DNA from: Perlucidibaca aquatica
GTDB taxonomy: Bacteria > Pseudomonadota > Gammaproteobacteria > Pseudomonadales > Moraxellaceae
Length of the DNA stretch: 64,000 bases
Assembly: GCF_001676655.1 (NCBI RefSeq)
Contig: NZ_LZDB01000002.1
Coordinates: 496,001-560,000, forward strand
Direction: 5' to 3'
Under the pieces are notes generated by a model. The model was not told the DNA's origin. It made no database searches and saw nothing but the letters and a program-made list of their open reading frames with translations. This document shows, piece by piece, positions 21,401 through 29,887 of this stretch (the first letter of the stretch is position 1; every line of letters begins with the position of its first letter). The position numbers and the translations under genes were made by a program.

Positions 21401-24145
21401 ATGGCTGATCAGCATGCGCCAGCTAGCACGCAAGATGGCACTGAGGCTGAGTAGGGCCTCATGAGGCAGACAGGCTATTCTCAGCCCAGACAAGGCGAGG
21501 TTGTGTATGACTGCGTGCAGCACATAATTGAGATGCTGACCCAGGGGCGCATCCTCTGCTTTGCGGAGCGTGTCTGCGCAGGCACTGAGCAAGGGGGTGA
21601 CCAAGACGATCCCGAACACGGCTAAGGTCCAGAACCACGCGTAGGATGTTGCAGACCAGCCCAAGATCAGCAACAGCACAAGCGCGACGGGCACGGTGCT
21701 GCGACGCAAGTTATCGAAAATCTTCCAGCGTGAAAGTGCTGACAGCGGGTTGGCCAGACGGCCCTCTGGCCCCGGAACGCTTGGCAGCAACCATTGCGCG
21801 ATTTGCCAGTCGCCGCGAATCCAGCGCTCTTGGCGACACATATCAGCGTCGTAGCGGCTCGGATACTCGTCATATAAGTACAGATCGCTGATCAGTCCGG
21901 AGCGCGCATAGCAGCCTTCGAGCAGGTCATGGCTGAGAATTCGGTTATCGGGAAATCGCTGTTGAAGCGTGTGCTCAAAGGCATCGACATCGTAGATGCC
22001 TTTGCCGATGAAGGAGCCCTCGCCAAACAAATCCTGATAGACATCAGAAACCGAGCGCGTATAGGGATCGATGCCGGGCTCGCTGCCACAGAGTTGCGCA
22101 TAGCGGGATCGACTCACTCCGGACAGGCTCGCGGCCATACGTGGCTGCAAAATGCCGTAGCCACCAGAGACACGCTGTGTGTTTTCGTCATAGCGCGGAT
22201 GATTCAGCGGATGTGCCATGGCCGCGATGAACTGTCTTGCGGAATCTCTGGGCAGCTGCGTGTCGGTATCTAGCGTGATGACATATTTAACGCTCGTCAG
22301 GGCAGCAATGTTGCCGACTAGCACTGAAAAGCGATTCTGCCCTCGGCCGCGCAGCAGCGCGTTTAAGTCTGCAATTTTCCCGCGTTTGCGTTCATGGCCC
22401 ATCCAGACGCGCTGGGAGGCATCCCAGGTTCTTGGGCGATGAAACAGAAAAAAGCGATCGAGAGCCGAAACTCTGTATTTTTCGTTCAACTTTTCGATAC
22501 CCTGGCGAGCGACCTGCAACAGAGCAGCATCCTCAGGCAGCGTTTCTTGATCAGCGTCAGGGAGGTCTGTCAGCAGGCCGAAGTGCAGATGCTCGTCTTG
22601 GTTACCCAGAAAGCGAACCTCCAGTGCCTCGATGAGATCATCGACCTGTCGGGCATTGCCGAGCAGCGTCGGTATGACCACCAGCGTTCGCAGTGCTGGC
22701 GGCAGGCCATCCTCAAAACTCATGCGAGGCAACAATTGCGGTGTGGCCCACTGGGTCGCCAGCCAATGCGTCAGCGAGGAGGCGAGTTGGCTAGCAGAAA
22801 GTACGCACAACAGCCCGAAAAATAACAGGCGCCAGCCCTGCATCCCATCTTCATAAGCCAAGGACACTGCACTGGCAGCGAAGACGGTGGTCATTGCCAG
22901 AATGGCACCAAGGTAGAGCGAAAGCGGGTGTTGACTCAGCCAGAATTGCAGTTGCTTTAGCTCGGATTTTTCGGCCGCGATGGCTCGTTCCAGCTCGAGT
23001 AAGCCCTGATCAATCAGGTAATAGCCCACATGGCGGGTCTGCGCGTTGCTGTTGTTGATCGTCTGCTGGCGAGCCAGCTCTATGGCATGGCGAGCCACTT
23101 GGATTTCGGATAGATGACTGTGTTTGGCCAGATTGGCAACAGCATGTCGATAGCGATCTCGGGTCGAGAAGTCCATGTCACCATAAACTCCATCAACGTC
23201 CTCACGCAGGGTGTGTTCCACAATGCTCATGCTTTCTACGAAGACGCGCCAGTCAATGGCACTTAGTGCGCGTAGGCTGCCAATCGTATTGCTGATGGAG
23301 ACTTGGTCAGCTGCCTGTTGCTGATTTTCGGAAATCACCATCTGTTCGATGGTCATGCTCGATTCGGCCAGTCGTTGCTCAATCCATGTCAGGGGCAATG
23401 CTAGCGCAGGGCCATGGCCCTGTAGGCGTCGGGCTAGCTCGGCAATAAACGGACTGACCATCGGCGGGTTCGAACGCGCCATGTCAGCGATGATTAAAAT
23501 CAGACTCTTGGGGTCACTTTCCGCGGTATCCATCATGAGAGTTGCCCAGTCTTGGGCCTGATTAACATGAATTCTGGCCGCCGTGATGCGTGCGCCAACG
23601 CGACGCAAGTTCTCGATAAGCGCCAGGCGTAGCATGATCGGTATAGCCCAGAGCTCGCCGAGCGTGAGTGGCGTTACGGTCTGATAAGCCAGAATAAAGC
23701 GTTCGAGTGTTTCCGGATCAACGCGTCCATCACCATGCGAAACGGCCTCCAGCGCAAGGTCATAGACACGAGGTAAATCGCAGGATGGCCCTTCTGCCAG
23801 TCGTGGTAGTTCGCGGCTGTAGCCTTTGGGCAGATGCTTTCGTGCCGTACGAATTTGATCATCGATTAAGTAGAAGTTGTCGAGTAACCACTCCCCGGCT
23901 GGCGTGATGCGCAGCTTCGTCTTTACGGCTGTTGTCAGCAGGCCGCAAGCACGAATCAGCACCTGTTCGTTTTCATCCAGTCGCGTTAGCAGTCGATCCT
24001 GCAGGGAGGCTGTACTTAAGCTATGTCTTCCTGCCAACGCTTTGCCATGTTGCTCCATTTGATCGGCGCTGAATAGTTCCGCACGAAGCGGAAGCTGCTC
24101 GTCGTTGTCATTCAATACGACCGGTTTGCAGCTTCTGTTGTTCAT
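15458..24145 (-). CDS. ndvB: Cyclic beta-1,2-glucan synthase-like giant membrane enzyme (GT84-GH94)
   Basis: A 2895-aa protein of the NdvB/ChvB type that builds and cyclises beta-glucans from UDP-glucose, in or at the inner membrane. Order by rough residue: helical N-terminal region 1-400; transmembrane helices near 405-470; GT84 glycosyltransferase with [13 protein letters not shown] near 624 and [10 protein letters not shown] near 770; more helices around 815-985; glycoamylase-like domain with [20 protein letters not shown] near 1432; two GH94 N-terminal-like domains; and a C-terminal GH94 phosphorylase domain with [10 protein letters not shown] near 2472 and the general-acid motif GDWNDGMNL near 2567. 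ATG 24145 is chosen over 24160 because AAAGGA lies 6 bases before it. The linkage (1,2) is inferred from the family. It precedes zwf, with ATGA overlap. Confidence 0.88.
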   Translation of the reverse strand: MNNRSCKPVVLNDNDEQLPLRAELFSADQMEQHGKALAGRHSLSTASLQDRLLTRLDENEQVLIRACGLLTTAVKTKLRITPAGEWLLDNFYLIDDQIRTARKHLPKGYSRELPRLAEGPSCDLPRVYDLALEAVSHGDGRVDPETLERFILAYQTVTPLTLGELWAIPIMLRLALIENLRRVGARITAARIHVNQAQDWATLMMDTAESDPKSLILIIADMARSNPPMVSPFIAELARRLQGHGPALALPLTWIEQRLAESSMTIEQMVISENQQQAADQVSISNTIGSLRALSAIDWRVFVESMSIVEHTLREDVDGVYGDMDFSTRDRYRHAVANLAKHSHLSEIQVARHAIELARQQTINNSNAQTRHVGYYLIDQGLLELERAIAAEKSELKQLQFWLSQHPLSLYLGAILAMTTVFAASAVSLAYEDGMQGWRLLFFGLLCVLSASQLASSLTHWLATQWATPQLLPRMSFEDGLPPALRTLVVIPTLLGNARQVDDLIEALEVRFLGNQDEHLHFGLLTDLPDADQETLPEDAALLQVARQGIEKLNEKYRVSALDRFFLFHRPRTWDASQRVWMGHERKRGKIADLNALLRGRGQNRFSVLVGNIAALTSVKYVITLDTDTQLPRDSARQFIAAMAHPLNHPRYDENTQRVSGGYGILQPRMAASLSGVSRSRYAQLCGSEPGIDPYTRSVSDVYQDLFGEGSFIGKGIYDVDAFEHTLQQRFPDNRILSHDLLEGCYARSGLISDLYLYDEYPSRYDADMCRQERWIRGDWQIAQWLLPSVPGPEGRLANPLSALSRWKIFDNLRRSTVPVALVLLLILGWSATSYAWFWTLAVFGIVLVTPLLSACADTLRKAEDAPLGQHLNYVLHAVIHNLALSGLRIACLPHEALLSLSAILRASWRMLISHRHLLEWQVSDDSSRLSGTGLAASYRTLWITPVAVVAAVALNWSRPEALLAASPILCLWLAAPNIVWWLSQPQQRREARLAAEQRIFLRKIARKTWSFFEHFVNADDNWLPPDNFQESPGPTTAHRTSPTNMGLAVLANLAAYDFGFITAGLLVERTASSFRTLAKLERHQGHFYNWYDTQSLQPLPPRYISSVDSGNLAGHLLTLRAGLIALPDERLLGTRLFEGLTDTLSIHVDAANDTKAALTTHIQARLEASGGLPPTTLPTLMQCLEALTCDATQLLAELDDSQADQVHIWANAFQQQCQAALAELHHLTPWLHLPAPPAGLDSFADVAEIPSLRELPQRIAAHQAAIKTRLQVATTAEEAQWLREFNDLLMNGHEHATQRMAAIEHLIAAATDFSNMQYALLYDRTRHLLAIGYNVDECRRDNNFYDLLASEARLSSFVGIAQGQLPQESWFALGRLLTTVGGTPTLVSWSGSMFEYLMPLLVMPTYDGTLLNQTCQAAVARQIAYGRQRMLPWGISESGYNTIDASLNYQYHAFGVPGLGLKRGLAEDSVIAPYASAMALMVEPEAACANLQRLAASGLEGRFGLYEAIDYTPSRLGNGQTSVIVQSFMAHHQGMNLLSLAYVLLDRPMQRRFESDPQLQATLLLLQERIPKVSTMQVQMAEHAEGGAFCDTSEAATHMSIGLDTPVPEANLLSNGRYQVMVTNAGGGYSRWKDLAVTRWREDSTCDGWGSFIYVRDVVSGEFWSATHQPTVKPAESYETLFSEGRAEYRRRDHDIETYSEIVVSPEDDIELRRVRISNRSQSPRIIEITSYAEVVLAAPAADLMQPAFGNLFVQTEILDSRRAILCTRRPRSSGEPSPWMFHLLATNGTAVTAVSYETDRMRFLGRGRTLAAPLAMSDTRALSDTQGSVLDPIVAIRCRITVEAGASATIDLVSGATDSRDTCMALVDKYQDRHLADRVFDLAWTHNGVTLRQINASESDAQVYRHLAGSVLYANASLRADAGVLMQNRRGQSGLWGYAISGDLPIVLLKIADAAHIELARQMIQCHAYWRLKGLAVDLVIWNEDHISYRQQLQDRIMGLIATGTETNLIDRPGGIFVRSAEQISNEDRILLQAVARVIIADSRGSLAEQIKRRDISEKKSIRLVPTRTHRSEPAVTPAPPRADLILSNGLGGFTADGREYVITTAQAQMTPAPWVNVLANPNFGTVISESGMGYTWSENAHEFRLTPWSDDPVGASGGEAIYLRDEESGHFWSPSPLPCSGAMPYVTRHGFGYSVFEHTTGGIHSELWVYVDLVDAVKFSVLKVRNGSGRLRRLSATSYVEWVLGDLRSKSAMHVVTELDPGSGALFARNAYNTEFDGRVAFLDVDDLSRTLTGDRTEFMGRNGSLRSPEAMLQSRLSGKLGAALDPCGAIQVPFDLADGQEREIIFRLGAGRDLQQARNLARRLRVTGSARAALEKVQRYWQHTLGAIQVDTPDPALNVLTNGWLVYQTLACRLWARSGFYQSGGAFGFRDQLQDVMALVHTQPQLVREHLLRCAERQYEEGDVQHWWHPPAGRGVRTRCSDDYLWLPLATCRYVLSSGDIGVLDTELHFLQGRALGTEEESYYDLPGHTSETASLYQHGVRAIEHGLRFGQHGLPLMGSGDWNDGMNLVGIHGQGESVWLGFFLYDVLISFADLAHQQGDPAFGERCLDEAAKLRDNLAQHGWDGDWYRRAYFDNGSPLGSATNPECSIDSIAQSWSVLSGAGDEDRSTAAMNALDSRLVRRDKGLIQLLDPAFDTSAMNPGYIKGYVPGVRENGGQYTHAAIWAAMAFAKQGDSRRAWELMRMINPLNHTQDAHAVAIYKTEPYAIAADVYAVSPHTGRGGWTWYTGSAGWFYRLIVESLLGLNLEGDTLRLAPCLPDEWPTLSLRYRYRETTYRIQLTQISTPEASNTITMTLDGIAQLDSVIPLTDDHQDHVVDVRIQRAHLPDAPR

Positions 24146-24167
24146 TGCGTGTCCTTTCATCGACGGC

Positions 24168-24317
24168 TCATATGACCCGCCTGCCTTGGATAACGCGAAT
24201 CAGCAGCACGATGATCGCCACAACCAACAGGAGATGAATGAAGCCACCCATGGTGTAGGCCGAAACCAGACCCAACGCCCACAAGACAATAAGCACCAGC
24301 GCGATAGTCGAGAGCAT
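24168..24317 (-). CDS. Small two-helix membrane protein (Lmo0937/DUF5670-like)
   Basis: A 49-aa protein, almost wholly hydrophobic: helix 1 (residues 2-19), short YTMGGF turn, helix 2 (27-41), ending in IQGRRVI. The pattern, with Gly in the turn and a basic tail, matches the lmo0937 family of tiny membrane proteins often found near stress genes. The ATG at 24317 has GGAG 8 bases upstream; longer in-frame extension lacks any signal. It is the first gene of the operon leading into the glucan synthase (22-bp gap), under operator copy 3. Function unknown. Confidence 0.8.
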   Translation of the reverse strand: MLSTIALVLIVLWALGLVSAYTMGGFIHLLLVVAIIVLLIRVIQGRRVI

Positions 24318-24387
24318 GTTTGTATCTCCAGTCACTAGTTCAATGCGATATGCACATCTGCAGACTAGGCCGGGAGTCTTCATGGAA

Positions 24388-24407
24388 TCGGTGCGCCAGC
24401 ACACACA
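24388..24407 (-). promoter_or_regulatory. Copy 3 of the shared 20-bp operator, facing the glucan synthase operon
   Basis: On the minus strand this reads TGTGTGTGCTGGCGCACCGA, fitting TSTGTGCGNYASCGNACMGA. It ends 70 bases before the start of the small membrane protein gene that heads the glucan-synthase-zwf-pgi-pgm operon. It is paired with copy 4, 23 bp away and inverted: CGCCAGCACACACAAGG (24394-24410) and CCTTGTGTGTCCTGGCG (24428-24444) are 16/17 complementary. Confidence 0.5.
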
Positions 24408-24430
24408 AGGCGGTCGCTGCATCGGTTCCT

Positions 24431-24450
24431 TGTGTGTCCTGGCGAACAGA
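24431..24450 (+). promoter_or_regulatory. Copy 4 of the shared 20-bp operator, before the first Crp/Fnr gene
   Basis: TGTGTGTCCTGGCGAACAGA fits the consensus and points toward the Crp/Fnr-type gene, ending 96 bases before its start. Together with copy 3 it makes a divergent control region between the regulator and the long minus-strand operon. Confidence 0.5.
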
Positions 24451-24546
24451 CCCTGAACAGAGCATCACTCAGGCTGCGCTACATCAAGAGGCAAGGCACT
24501 ACTCCCGTGTCATTTACAGACGAGCGCTTTGCGAAAGGATGATCCT

Positions 24547-25254
24547 GTGACAAACACGAATGTGGCACGCGTAGTAAATCGATTGATCGAAGGCTTGCCG
24601 CGCAAGGAGCGGGGCAGAATGCTGGAGAGCTGTGACGTGGTGAATTTGGATTTCGGTTCAATTCTCTGTGAACCTGATCAGCCCTTCAAACATGTTTACT
24701 TTCCATTGACGGGCTTCATCTCCTTGGTCGTTGCGGTGAAGGGGCATCAGCCGCTGGAAATGGGCCTAATCGGTAATGAAGGCATGTTGGGTGTGACGCT
24801 GGCGCTCGCGGTGTACAACGTACCCCTGCGCGGCGTCGTGCAGGGTTCTGGCACAGCCTTGCGCATGTCAGCCGTGCAACTGCGCAGTGCCTTGCGCGAC
24901 AGTCCTATCTTGGTTCGCCGCCTGCATCGCTATTTGTACGTATTGATGGCACAGCTATCGCAAGGGGCCGCCTGCATCCATTTCCATGAGGTCGATGCCA
25001 GGTTGGCGCGTTGGCTACTGATGACACACGATCGCGCACATGCCGATCACTTTCACCTGACACACCAATTTCTGGCTGACATGCTCGGCGTTCAGCGCAG
25101 TGCAATTACCATCGCGGCAGGCGCATTGCAGAGAAGTAAGCTAATTGAATACACCCGGGGTGAGATTCGAATTCTTGATCGCAGCGGTCTGGAGGCTGCC
25201 TCGTGTGAGTGCTACCGGGCGCTGGTGGCGGACTATGCTGAGCAACTTGATTAA
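24547..25254 (+). CDS. Crp/Fnr-family transcription regulator, paralog 1 of 3
   Basis: A 235-aa regulator with an N-terminal cNMP-binding-type jelly roll (FKHVYFPLTGFISLV, then EMGLIGNEGMLGVTLAL) and a C-terminal winged helix (FHLTHQFLADMLGVQRSAIT as helix-turn-helix, residues about 165-185, then YTRGEIRILDRSGLE). It ends in a SCECY motif shared by all three paralogs. GTG 24547 is chosen: AAAGGA lies 7 bases upstream and the start aligns with paralog 3. No classical cAMP-binding or Fe-S cysteine set is seen, so the signal is unknown. Operator copy 4 lies upstream, suggesting autoregulation. Confidence 0.85.
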   Translation: MTNTNVARVVNRLIEGLPRKERGRMLESCDVVNLDFGSILCEPDQPFKHVYFPLTGFISLVVAVKGHQPLEMGLIGNEGMLGVTLALAVYNVPLRGVVQGSGTALRMSAVQLRSALRDSPILVRRLHRYLYVLMAQLSQGAACIHFHEVDARLARWLLMTHDRAHADHFHLTHQFLADMLGVQRSAITIAAGALQRSKLIEYTRGEIRILDRSGLEAASCECYRALVADYAEQLD

Positions 25255-25350
25255 TACAGGCGCATGACTGGCTTGGTACGAACCTCCGTGTAAGCATGAC
25301 AATCAGTCCTGCTGTTAGAGAGCGCACACAAAAATCGGCTATCTCAGGGC

Positions 25351-25370
25351 TATGTGCGGTACCGTACATA
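25351..25370 (+). promoter_or_regulatory. Copy 5 of the shared 20-bp operator, before the second Crp/Fnr gene
   Basis: TATGTGCGGTACCGTACATA is the most symmetrical copy: only one base pair breaks a perfect 20-bp palindrome. It ends 90 bases before the ATG at 25461. Confidence 0.6.
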
Positions 25371-25460
25371 CCTATCTGTTGTTTCCGGCTAATGTCGATA
25401 CCATTGGGATGATATTTCCCCTTGTCTATTTTGTAGCATCTTTGTCTTACTGGTATTGAT

Positions 25461-26195
25461 ATGTCCCCAACCCCTGAGCCGGAAGAAAACCATCTTCTGG
25501 CTGCCTTGCCACCTGAAGTACAAGCGCGCATTTTCCCGCATCTATCCCTCGTGCCATTGCCGTTGGGCAAAGTGCTCTATGAATCGGGTGATGAGCTGCG
25601 TTATGTCTATTTCCCCACAGACGCCATCGTTTCCCTGCTTTATGTCATGGAGAGTGGCGCGTCTGCCGAGATCTCAGTGGTTGGCAATGAGGGTCTGATT
25701 GGTATTGCCTTATTCATGGGTGGCGAGAGCACACCGAGCCGAGCCATTGTGCAGAGTGCCGGCCATGCCTATCGACTCAAGGGGCAATTGCTCAAAGATG
25801 AGTTCGGTCTCCATGGTGATCTGTTGTTGCTGATGTTGCGCTACACCCAGTCATTGATCACCCAGATGGCGCAGACAGCAGTGTGCAATCGCCATCATTC
25901 GGTAGATCAGCAGCTGTGTCGCTGGTTGCTATTGTCGCTGGATCGTCTGCCAAGCAATCACTTGACCATGACCCAAGAGCTGATTGCTAACATGCTGGGT
26001 GCCCGTCGCGAGGGTGTTACGGATGCTGCCGGTAAGCTGCAGAAGCTGAATGTGATCGAGTACAGCCGAGGTCATATCACCGTGTTAGACCGCGCGCGTC
26101 TCGAAGAATTGAGCTGTGAGTGCTACGCCGTCGTCAAAAAAGAAACAGATCGCCTCCTACCATACGTTCCTCAGCGCTCGCTGTCTGTACTGTAG
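25461..26195 (+). CDS. Crp/Fnr-family transcription regulator, paralog 2 of 3
   Basis: A 244-aa regulator, the most divergent of the three. The sensor fold includes LRYVYFPTDAIVSLLYVM and EISVVGNEGLIGIALFMGG; the HTH is LTMTQELIANMLGARREGVT (about residues 173-192), followed by YSRGHITVLDRARLEE and the shared SCECY motif. ATG at 25461 lacks a clear ribosome binding site, so the exact start is less sure. Operator copy 5 lies 90 bases upstream, and copy 6 overlaps its stop codon. Its HTH differs from paralogs 1 and 3 at several recognition-helix positions, so it may bind a variant site or serve a different signal. Confidence 0.83.
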   Translation: MSPTPEPEENHLLAALPPEVQARIFPHLSLVPLPLGKVLYESGDELRYVYFPTDAIVSLLYVMESGASAEISVVGNEGLIGIALFMGGESTPSRAIVQSAGHAYRLKGQLLKDEFGLHGDLLLLMLRYTQSLITQMAQTAVCNRHHSVDQQLCRWLLLSLDRLPSNHLTMTQELIANMLGARREGVTDAAGKLQKLNVIEYSRGHITVLDRARLEELSCECYAVVKKETDRLLPYVPQRSLSVL

Positions 26196-26203
26196 CGAAC
26201 AGA
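26184..26203 (+). promoter_or_regulatory. Copy 6 of the shared 20-bp operator, before the third Crp/Fnr gene
   Basis: TCTGTACTGTAGCGAACAGA has perfect outer arms TCTGT and ACAGA. It overlaps the stop codon of paralog 2 and ends 95 bases before the chosen start of paralog 3, so that gene probably has its own promoter. Confidence 0.5.
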
Positions 26204-26298
26204 GCAGAGATCAAAAGCTCGTCATACTGACGGGTGGGACTGAGTTCAGCACCTTTTCCGCGTCACGCTCGACTTTTGCTGTGCTGCAGGAAAAGCTC

Positions 26299-27015
26299 GT
26301 GCCACCAGAGAATGCTGGGCAAGTTACCAATGATTTGATCGATGCATTGCCAAACCGGGAGCGCCTCAGCCTATTGGCACTGAGTGAGCCGGTTGATTTG
26401 TTGTTCGGAGAGGTATTGTGCGAGGTCGATGAGGCCTTTCATCATGCCTACTTTCCGCTAAGTGGCTTCATTTCCTTGGTTGCGCAGACTATTGGCCACA
26501 GACCACTGGAAATGGGACTCATCGGCAGTGAAGGCATGTTGGGCGCTACCTTGGTGCTTGGCATAGCAGAAGCGCCATTGAGAGCAGTGGTGCAGGGCAG
26601 TGGTACTGCCTTTCGTATCGAAACGGGTCAGCTAACGCGTGCGCTGCAAAACAGTTCTGCCTTGCAGCGTGTATTGCTTCGCTATGTTTCCGTGACCATG
26701 GCCCAGCTCGCGCAAACAGCCGTCTGTAATTGCTTTCATGAAGTGGATGCGAGGCTCGCCCGCTGGCTGTTGATGACGCATGATCGAGCACATGCCGATC
26801 ATTTTCAGCTTACCCAGCAATTTCTGGCAGGCATGTTGGGCGTGCAGCGAGGTGCGGTTAGCGTTGCCGCCGCCACGCTGCAACAGAAGGGTCTGATTCA
26901 CTACACCCGGGGTGATATCACCTTACTTGATCGGATTGGTTTAGAAGCAGAGTCCTGCCTCTGTTATCGCATCATGTTAAACAATCATTTGCGCTTATTC
27001 AGCGGTAGTCCCTGA
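26299..27015 (+). CDS. Crp/Fnr-family transcription regulator, paralog 3 of 3
   Basis: A 238-aa regulator closely similar to paralog 1 through its whole length (FHHAYFPLSGFISLVAQ, EMGLIGSEGMLGATLVL, HEVDARLARWLLMTHDRAHA, LTQQFLAGMLGVQRGAVS, SCLCY). GTG 26299 is chosen because AGGA lies 7 bases upstream and the resulting N-terminus aligns residue for residue with paralog 1; longer in-frame starts (from 26116) would overlap paralog 2 by 80 bases and lack homology. Its last 21 bases overlap the end of the convergent small membrane protein gene. Paralogs 1 and 3 look like a duplication with paralog 2 between them. Confidence 0.83.
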   Translation: MPPENAGQVTNDLIDALPNRERLSLLALSEPVDLLFGEVLCEVDEAFHHAYFPLSGFISLVAQTIGHRPLEMGLIGSEGMLGATLVLGIAEAPLRAVVQGSGTAFRIETGQLTRALQNSSALQRVLLRYVSVTMAQLAQTAVCNCFHEVDARLARWLLMTHDRAHADHFQLTQQFLAGMLGVQRGAVSVAAATLQQKGLIHYTRGDITLLDRIGLEAESCLCYRIMLNNHLRLFSGSP

Positions 27016-27159
27016 ACGTGGGATGCCAATCAGCAGAATAAGCAGCAGCATGACCAGCACAATGAAAACAATGCCCAGCGGCTTTTGTCTAAAGTTTCGC
27101 TTGATCATCAAATTACCCAGCAGTTCATGATCAACCTGAGTTTGTGAGGTGACTTTCAT
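26995..27159 (-). CDS. Small single-helix membrane protein
   Basis: A 54-aa protein: a polar N-terminal half (VDHELLGNLMIKRNFRQK), then one long hydrophobic helix (about residues 29-46) and a short tail. GGAG lies 7 bases before the ATG at 27159. It follows the ferritin-like gene by 25 bp and ends the operon BON lipoprotein - ferritin-like - this gene. The 3' end overlaps the third Crp/Fnr gene by 21 bp on the opposite strand. No family recognised. Confidence 0.65.
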   Translation of the reverse strand: MKVTSQTQVDHELLGNLMIKRNFRQKPLGIVFIVLVMLLLILLIGIPRSGTTAE

Positions 27160-27184
27160 CGCGGGTCTCCTTGGGTTGAAGCGG

Positions 27185-28009
27185 TTATCGTGCGGTCGGT
27201 AAATCTTCCAGCATGCTGGCCAACTCATCCGCGTGCTTTTCTTCCACAGCCAAAATAGCCTTAAGCATCTGGCTGGTTGTTGAGTCTTGCTCAGCCAGGT
27301 AATCAATCACTTCGCGATAGCTGTCGATGGCAATGCGTTCCGCAATCAGGTCTTCTTTGATCATGTCTGCCAAGGAGTGCCCGGTTACATATTCCGCATG
27401 ACTGCGCTGGCTCAAGGTGTCTGGGCAGAAGTCAGGCTCGCCGCCCAATTGCACAATCCGTTCGGCAATTTGATCGGCATGACCCTGCTCTTCATTCGCG
27501 TGTATTAAAAACTCTTCGGCAATGCTTTTGGCATGCATCCCGCGCGCCATAAAATGATGGCGACGGTAACGCAATACGCAGACCGTCTCCGTCGCCAAGG
27601 CATCGTTCAGCAGCTTGATGATCATGACCCGATCAGCGGCATAGCCGTGTGTGATGGCGCCTTCCTGAATATGCTGCCGTGCTTGCTGGCGCAGCGTTTC
27701 AACGTTGCTCAATACCGTTTTTTCGGTCATGAGATCCCCCAGGCTGAGTACTACACCAGTCTCTGATGTCTGAATGAAAGCTTCGCGATTTCGCTTGATC
27801 AGATCGGGCGCACGCCATGACAGGCCTGGAGCACCAGTCGCAGGAATCCTCTTGTGCGCCAGCGTTGCTTTGACGCGACTTAGTACCAGAAGCCCAATGA
27901 TGATGACAGCGGCTACTGCGTTCCATTCCTGATTTACATTCAGCACTTCAGCGCCATAAATGAGGCCGCTCATTAACAGAACGATCCCCACCAGATGCAT
28001 CAGAGACAT
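27185..28009 (-). CDS. Ferritin-like diiron protein fused to an N-terminal two-helix membrane anchor
   Basis: One uninterrupted frame of 274 aa. Residues 1-50 form two hydrophobic helices (LVGIVLLMSGLIYGAEV and AVAAVIIIGLLVLSRV). From about residue 94 the protein is a bacterioferritin/Dps-like four-helix bundle, with LLNDALATETVCVLRYRRHH, HANEEQGHADQIAERI, EDLIAERIAIDSYRE and LAVEEKHADELASML supplying the E..ExxH iron ligands. Known relatives usually begin at the equivalent of MTEKTVLSNVETLR (here ATG 27730), which has GGGGGA 4 bases upstream. So either an anchored fusion or two products from one gene is possible. ATG 28009 has GGAG 8 bases upstream. It lies between the BON lipoprotein and a small membrane protein. 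Confidence 0.75.
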   Translation of the reverse strand: MSLMHLVGIVLLMSGLIYGAEVLNVNQEWNAVAAVIIIGLLVLSRVKATLAHKRIPATGAPGLSWRAPDLIKRNREAFIQTSETGVVLSLGDLMTEKTVLSNVETLRQQARQHIQEGAITHGYAADRVMIIKLLNDALATETVCVLRYRRHHFMARGMHAKSIAEEFLIHANEEQGHADQIAERIVQLGGEPDFCPDTLSQRSHAEYVTGHSLADMIKEDLIAERIAIDSYREVIDYLAEQDSTTSQMLKAILAVEEKHADELASMLEDLPTAR

Positions 28010-28045
28010 GGTGTGTACTCCGTTAGGCTCCCGAAGGAGCAAGAA

Positions 28046-28363
28046 TCAAATAGCCTTATGAGTCAGGTCATTTTTCACTGAAGTAACGCCATGAACGGCG
28101 CGTGTAACTTGCATGGCCTTGTCAATTTGCCACTGTGAGTCAACAAAGCCCGAGAGCTGAACATTGCCCTTAAAGGTATTGACCTTGATGTCCATTGAGT
28201 TGATGTCTTTTTCGGCCAGCAATGCCGTCTTGACTTTGGTGGTGATGGCCGAATCAGACATGACGGCACCGGCGCTGCGCTCGTGGCCGTGGTGGCTACA
28301 GCCGGTGATGACCAGACCACTGGTGGCTAGCATGATGGAGGCAAATAGGGTCGTGATTTTCAT
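28046..28363 (-). CDS. Lipoprotein with one BON domain
   Basis: A 105-aa protein with a lipoprotein signal (MKITTLFASIMLATSGLVITGC, lipobox ITGC at residues 19-22) and one BON domain (DSAITTKVKTALLAEKDI then VNTFKGNVQLSGFVDS). It should be anchored in the envelope. AGGA lies 7 bases before the ATG. It is the first gene of an operon with the ferritin-like gene (36 bp gap), controlled by operator copy 7 about 70 bases upstream. Confidence 0.85.
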   Translation of the reverse strand: MKITTLFASIMLATSGLVITGCSHHGHERSAGAVMSDSAITTKVKTALLAEKDINSMDIKVNTFKGNVQLSGFVDSQWQIDKAMQVTRAVHGVTSVKNDLTHKAI

Positions 28364-28433
28364 GAGAGTGTCCTGGTGCAGAAAGTCATGCAGGCTTGCA
28401 TATCACCGAGACTGACCTGGCAAGGCGGTGTCG

Positions 28434-28453
28434 TCTGTGCGGCACCGTACGTT
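28434..28453. promoter_or_regulatory. Copy 7 of the shared 20-bp operator, before the BON lipoprotein-ferritin operon
   Basis: TCTGTGCGGCACCGTACGTT matches the consensus except at the last three positions. It ends 70 bases upstream of the BON lipoprotein start on the minus strand and touches the last base of the stop codon of the phospholipase D-like gene. Confidence 0.5.
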
Positions 28454-29859
28454 CAAAGCCAGTAGCTGCCGAGTCGTGCCAGTTGCTCTTGCAGACGCAG
28501 CAGCCATGAGCGTCGCTGCCATTGTTTCAGCAGGATTTCATCGGATGCCGCGAGATCTTCGGCGAACATGACATTCATCTGTTGGGCGAAGTCGCGGCTC
28601 AGGATGACCGCATTGATTTCGTCGTTATGCAGAAAGCTGCGCCAATCGAGATTGGTGGAGCCGACCGTTGACCAGACATCATCAATACACGCTGTCTTGG
28701 CATGCATGATGGCACCACGACGCTCATAAAGCCTGACGCCAACCCGCAGCAAGGCCGTGTAGTGGGAGCGGCCGAGCTGGTGTATGGCCCAGGAGTCTGT
28801 ATGACTGGGTAGGATCAGTTGAACCGTGACACCCCGTTTGGCCGCTGCGCCAAGGGCTTCAAGCAACTGCGAATCGGGTGCGAAGTAAGCGATGGTCAGG
28901 GATATGTTTTTCTCCGCATGGCGGATAGCTGACATTAAGGTCAAGTAGATGGGGTTAAGGGCATCATCCGGCGTGCTGCCGATGACTCGAACAATCTCAT
29001 TGCCTCGTGGTTTGAGTTCGGGGAAGTAGTTTTTCGAACGCAGTGCCGGGCCACGTTGCCGTTCCCAGGAGGCCATAAACAATTTTTGAAATTCGGCCAC
29101 CACGGGCCCTTCGATCCGGATATGCGTATCTCGCCAGCTGGTTGTATGGTTAGCGGTGCGTTGCTTAGCCTTCGGCATATGCCCAGAGGGTGCACTGGAA
29201 TAGCTTTCGCTGATATTGACGCCCCCGGTAAAGGCGACAGCACCATCGATGATCAGTTGGCGACGATGGTCGCGATTGTTGAGCCGCCATTCACGCTGAT
29301 TGCTGGTGAGCGGATTCAGTGGATTGAAGGCCAACACGTTGATGCCGCCCTCACGTAAACGATCAAAGAATGCGGCGGGTGTCATCACGGTGCCAAAGCT
29401 GTCATGGATGATATTGACTTGTACGCCTGCCGCTTGCCGTTCCAGCAGTAATGCCGAGAACTGACGACCGATGTCATCGTCATCGAAGATGTAGGTTTCG
29501 AGATTGATATGATGCTTCGCTGATCGTATGGCCTTGAACATGGCACGATAGGTGTTTGGGCCATTTTGTAGCAGGCTTAGTCGGTTGCCCAACACCAGCG
29601 GGTTATCGATATTGACAGCCTGTTCGTACGCCAAGTGGCGAGCCAGAATATCGGAGTCACTGTTTTTACCTTTTAGCTTGCGCAGTGCGGTCTTGGCGTC
29701 AGCCACGGACACCTGACCCTGAGCAGTGCTAAAAATGACCTCTGAGTTGGTGCGCCTGTTCTGTGCCGACTCCACATCCGGTAGCGAAGCACACCCTGTA
29801 ATCACAAAGGTCGCTGTGGCTAAAAAGGTGGCTAGGCTGTTTGGTCCGAAGAAGGTCAT
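28453..29859 (-). CDS. Phospholipase D/cardiolipin synthase-like lipoprotein
   Basis: A 468-aa PLD-superfamily protein with a lipoprotein signal (VITGC at residues 19-23). Each half carries an HKD-type motif. The second is canonical, HAKTACIDD followed by GSTNLDWRSF. The first reads HRRQLIIDGAVAFTGGVNI, with Arg in place of the expected Lys (HxR instead of HxK). Relatives are annotated as cardiolipin synthase or phospholipase D-like; lipidation would put this one in the envelope. It follows the OmpA-like gene by 28 bp in the operon DUF4398 - OmpA - PLD. No strong ribosome binding site is seen at ATG 29859. Confidence 0.83.
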   Translation of the reverse strand: MTFFGPNSLATFLATATFVITGCASLPDVESAQNRRTNSEVIFSTAQGQVSVADAKTALRKLKGKNSDSDILARHLAYEQAVNIDNPLVLGNRLSLLQNGPNTYRAMFKAIRSAKHHINLETYIFDDDDIGRQFSALLLERQAAGVQVNIIHDSFGTVMTPAAFFDRLREGGINVLAFNPLNPLTSNQREWRLNNRDHRRQLIIDGAVAFTGGVNISESYSSAPSGHMPKAKQRTANHTTSWRDTHIRIEGPVVAEFQKLFMASWERQRGPALRSKNYFPELKPRGNEIVRVIGSTPDDALNPIYLTLMSAIRHAEKNISLTIAYFAPDSQLLEALGAAAKRGVTVQLILPSHTDSWAIHQLGRSHYTALLRVGVRLYERRGAIMHAKTACIDDVWSTVGSTNLDWRSFLHNDEINAVILSRDFAQQMNVMFAEDLAASDEILLKQWQRRSWLLRLQEQLARLGSYWL

Positions 29860-29887
29860 GGTGGTCGGTCATGACCTAGTTCTGGGG

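Noticed and set aside
26116-26298. Upstream in-frame extension of the third Crp/Fnr gene
   Set aside because: Would overlap the second regulator by 80 bp, crosses operator copy 6 and has no counterpart in paralog 1; GTG 26299 has a ribosome binding site.
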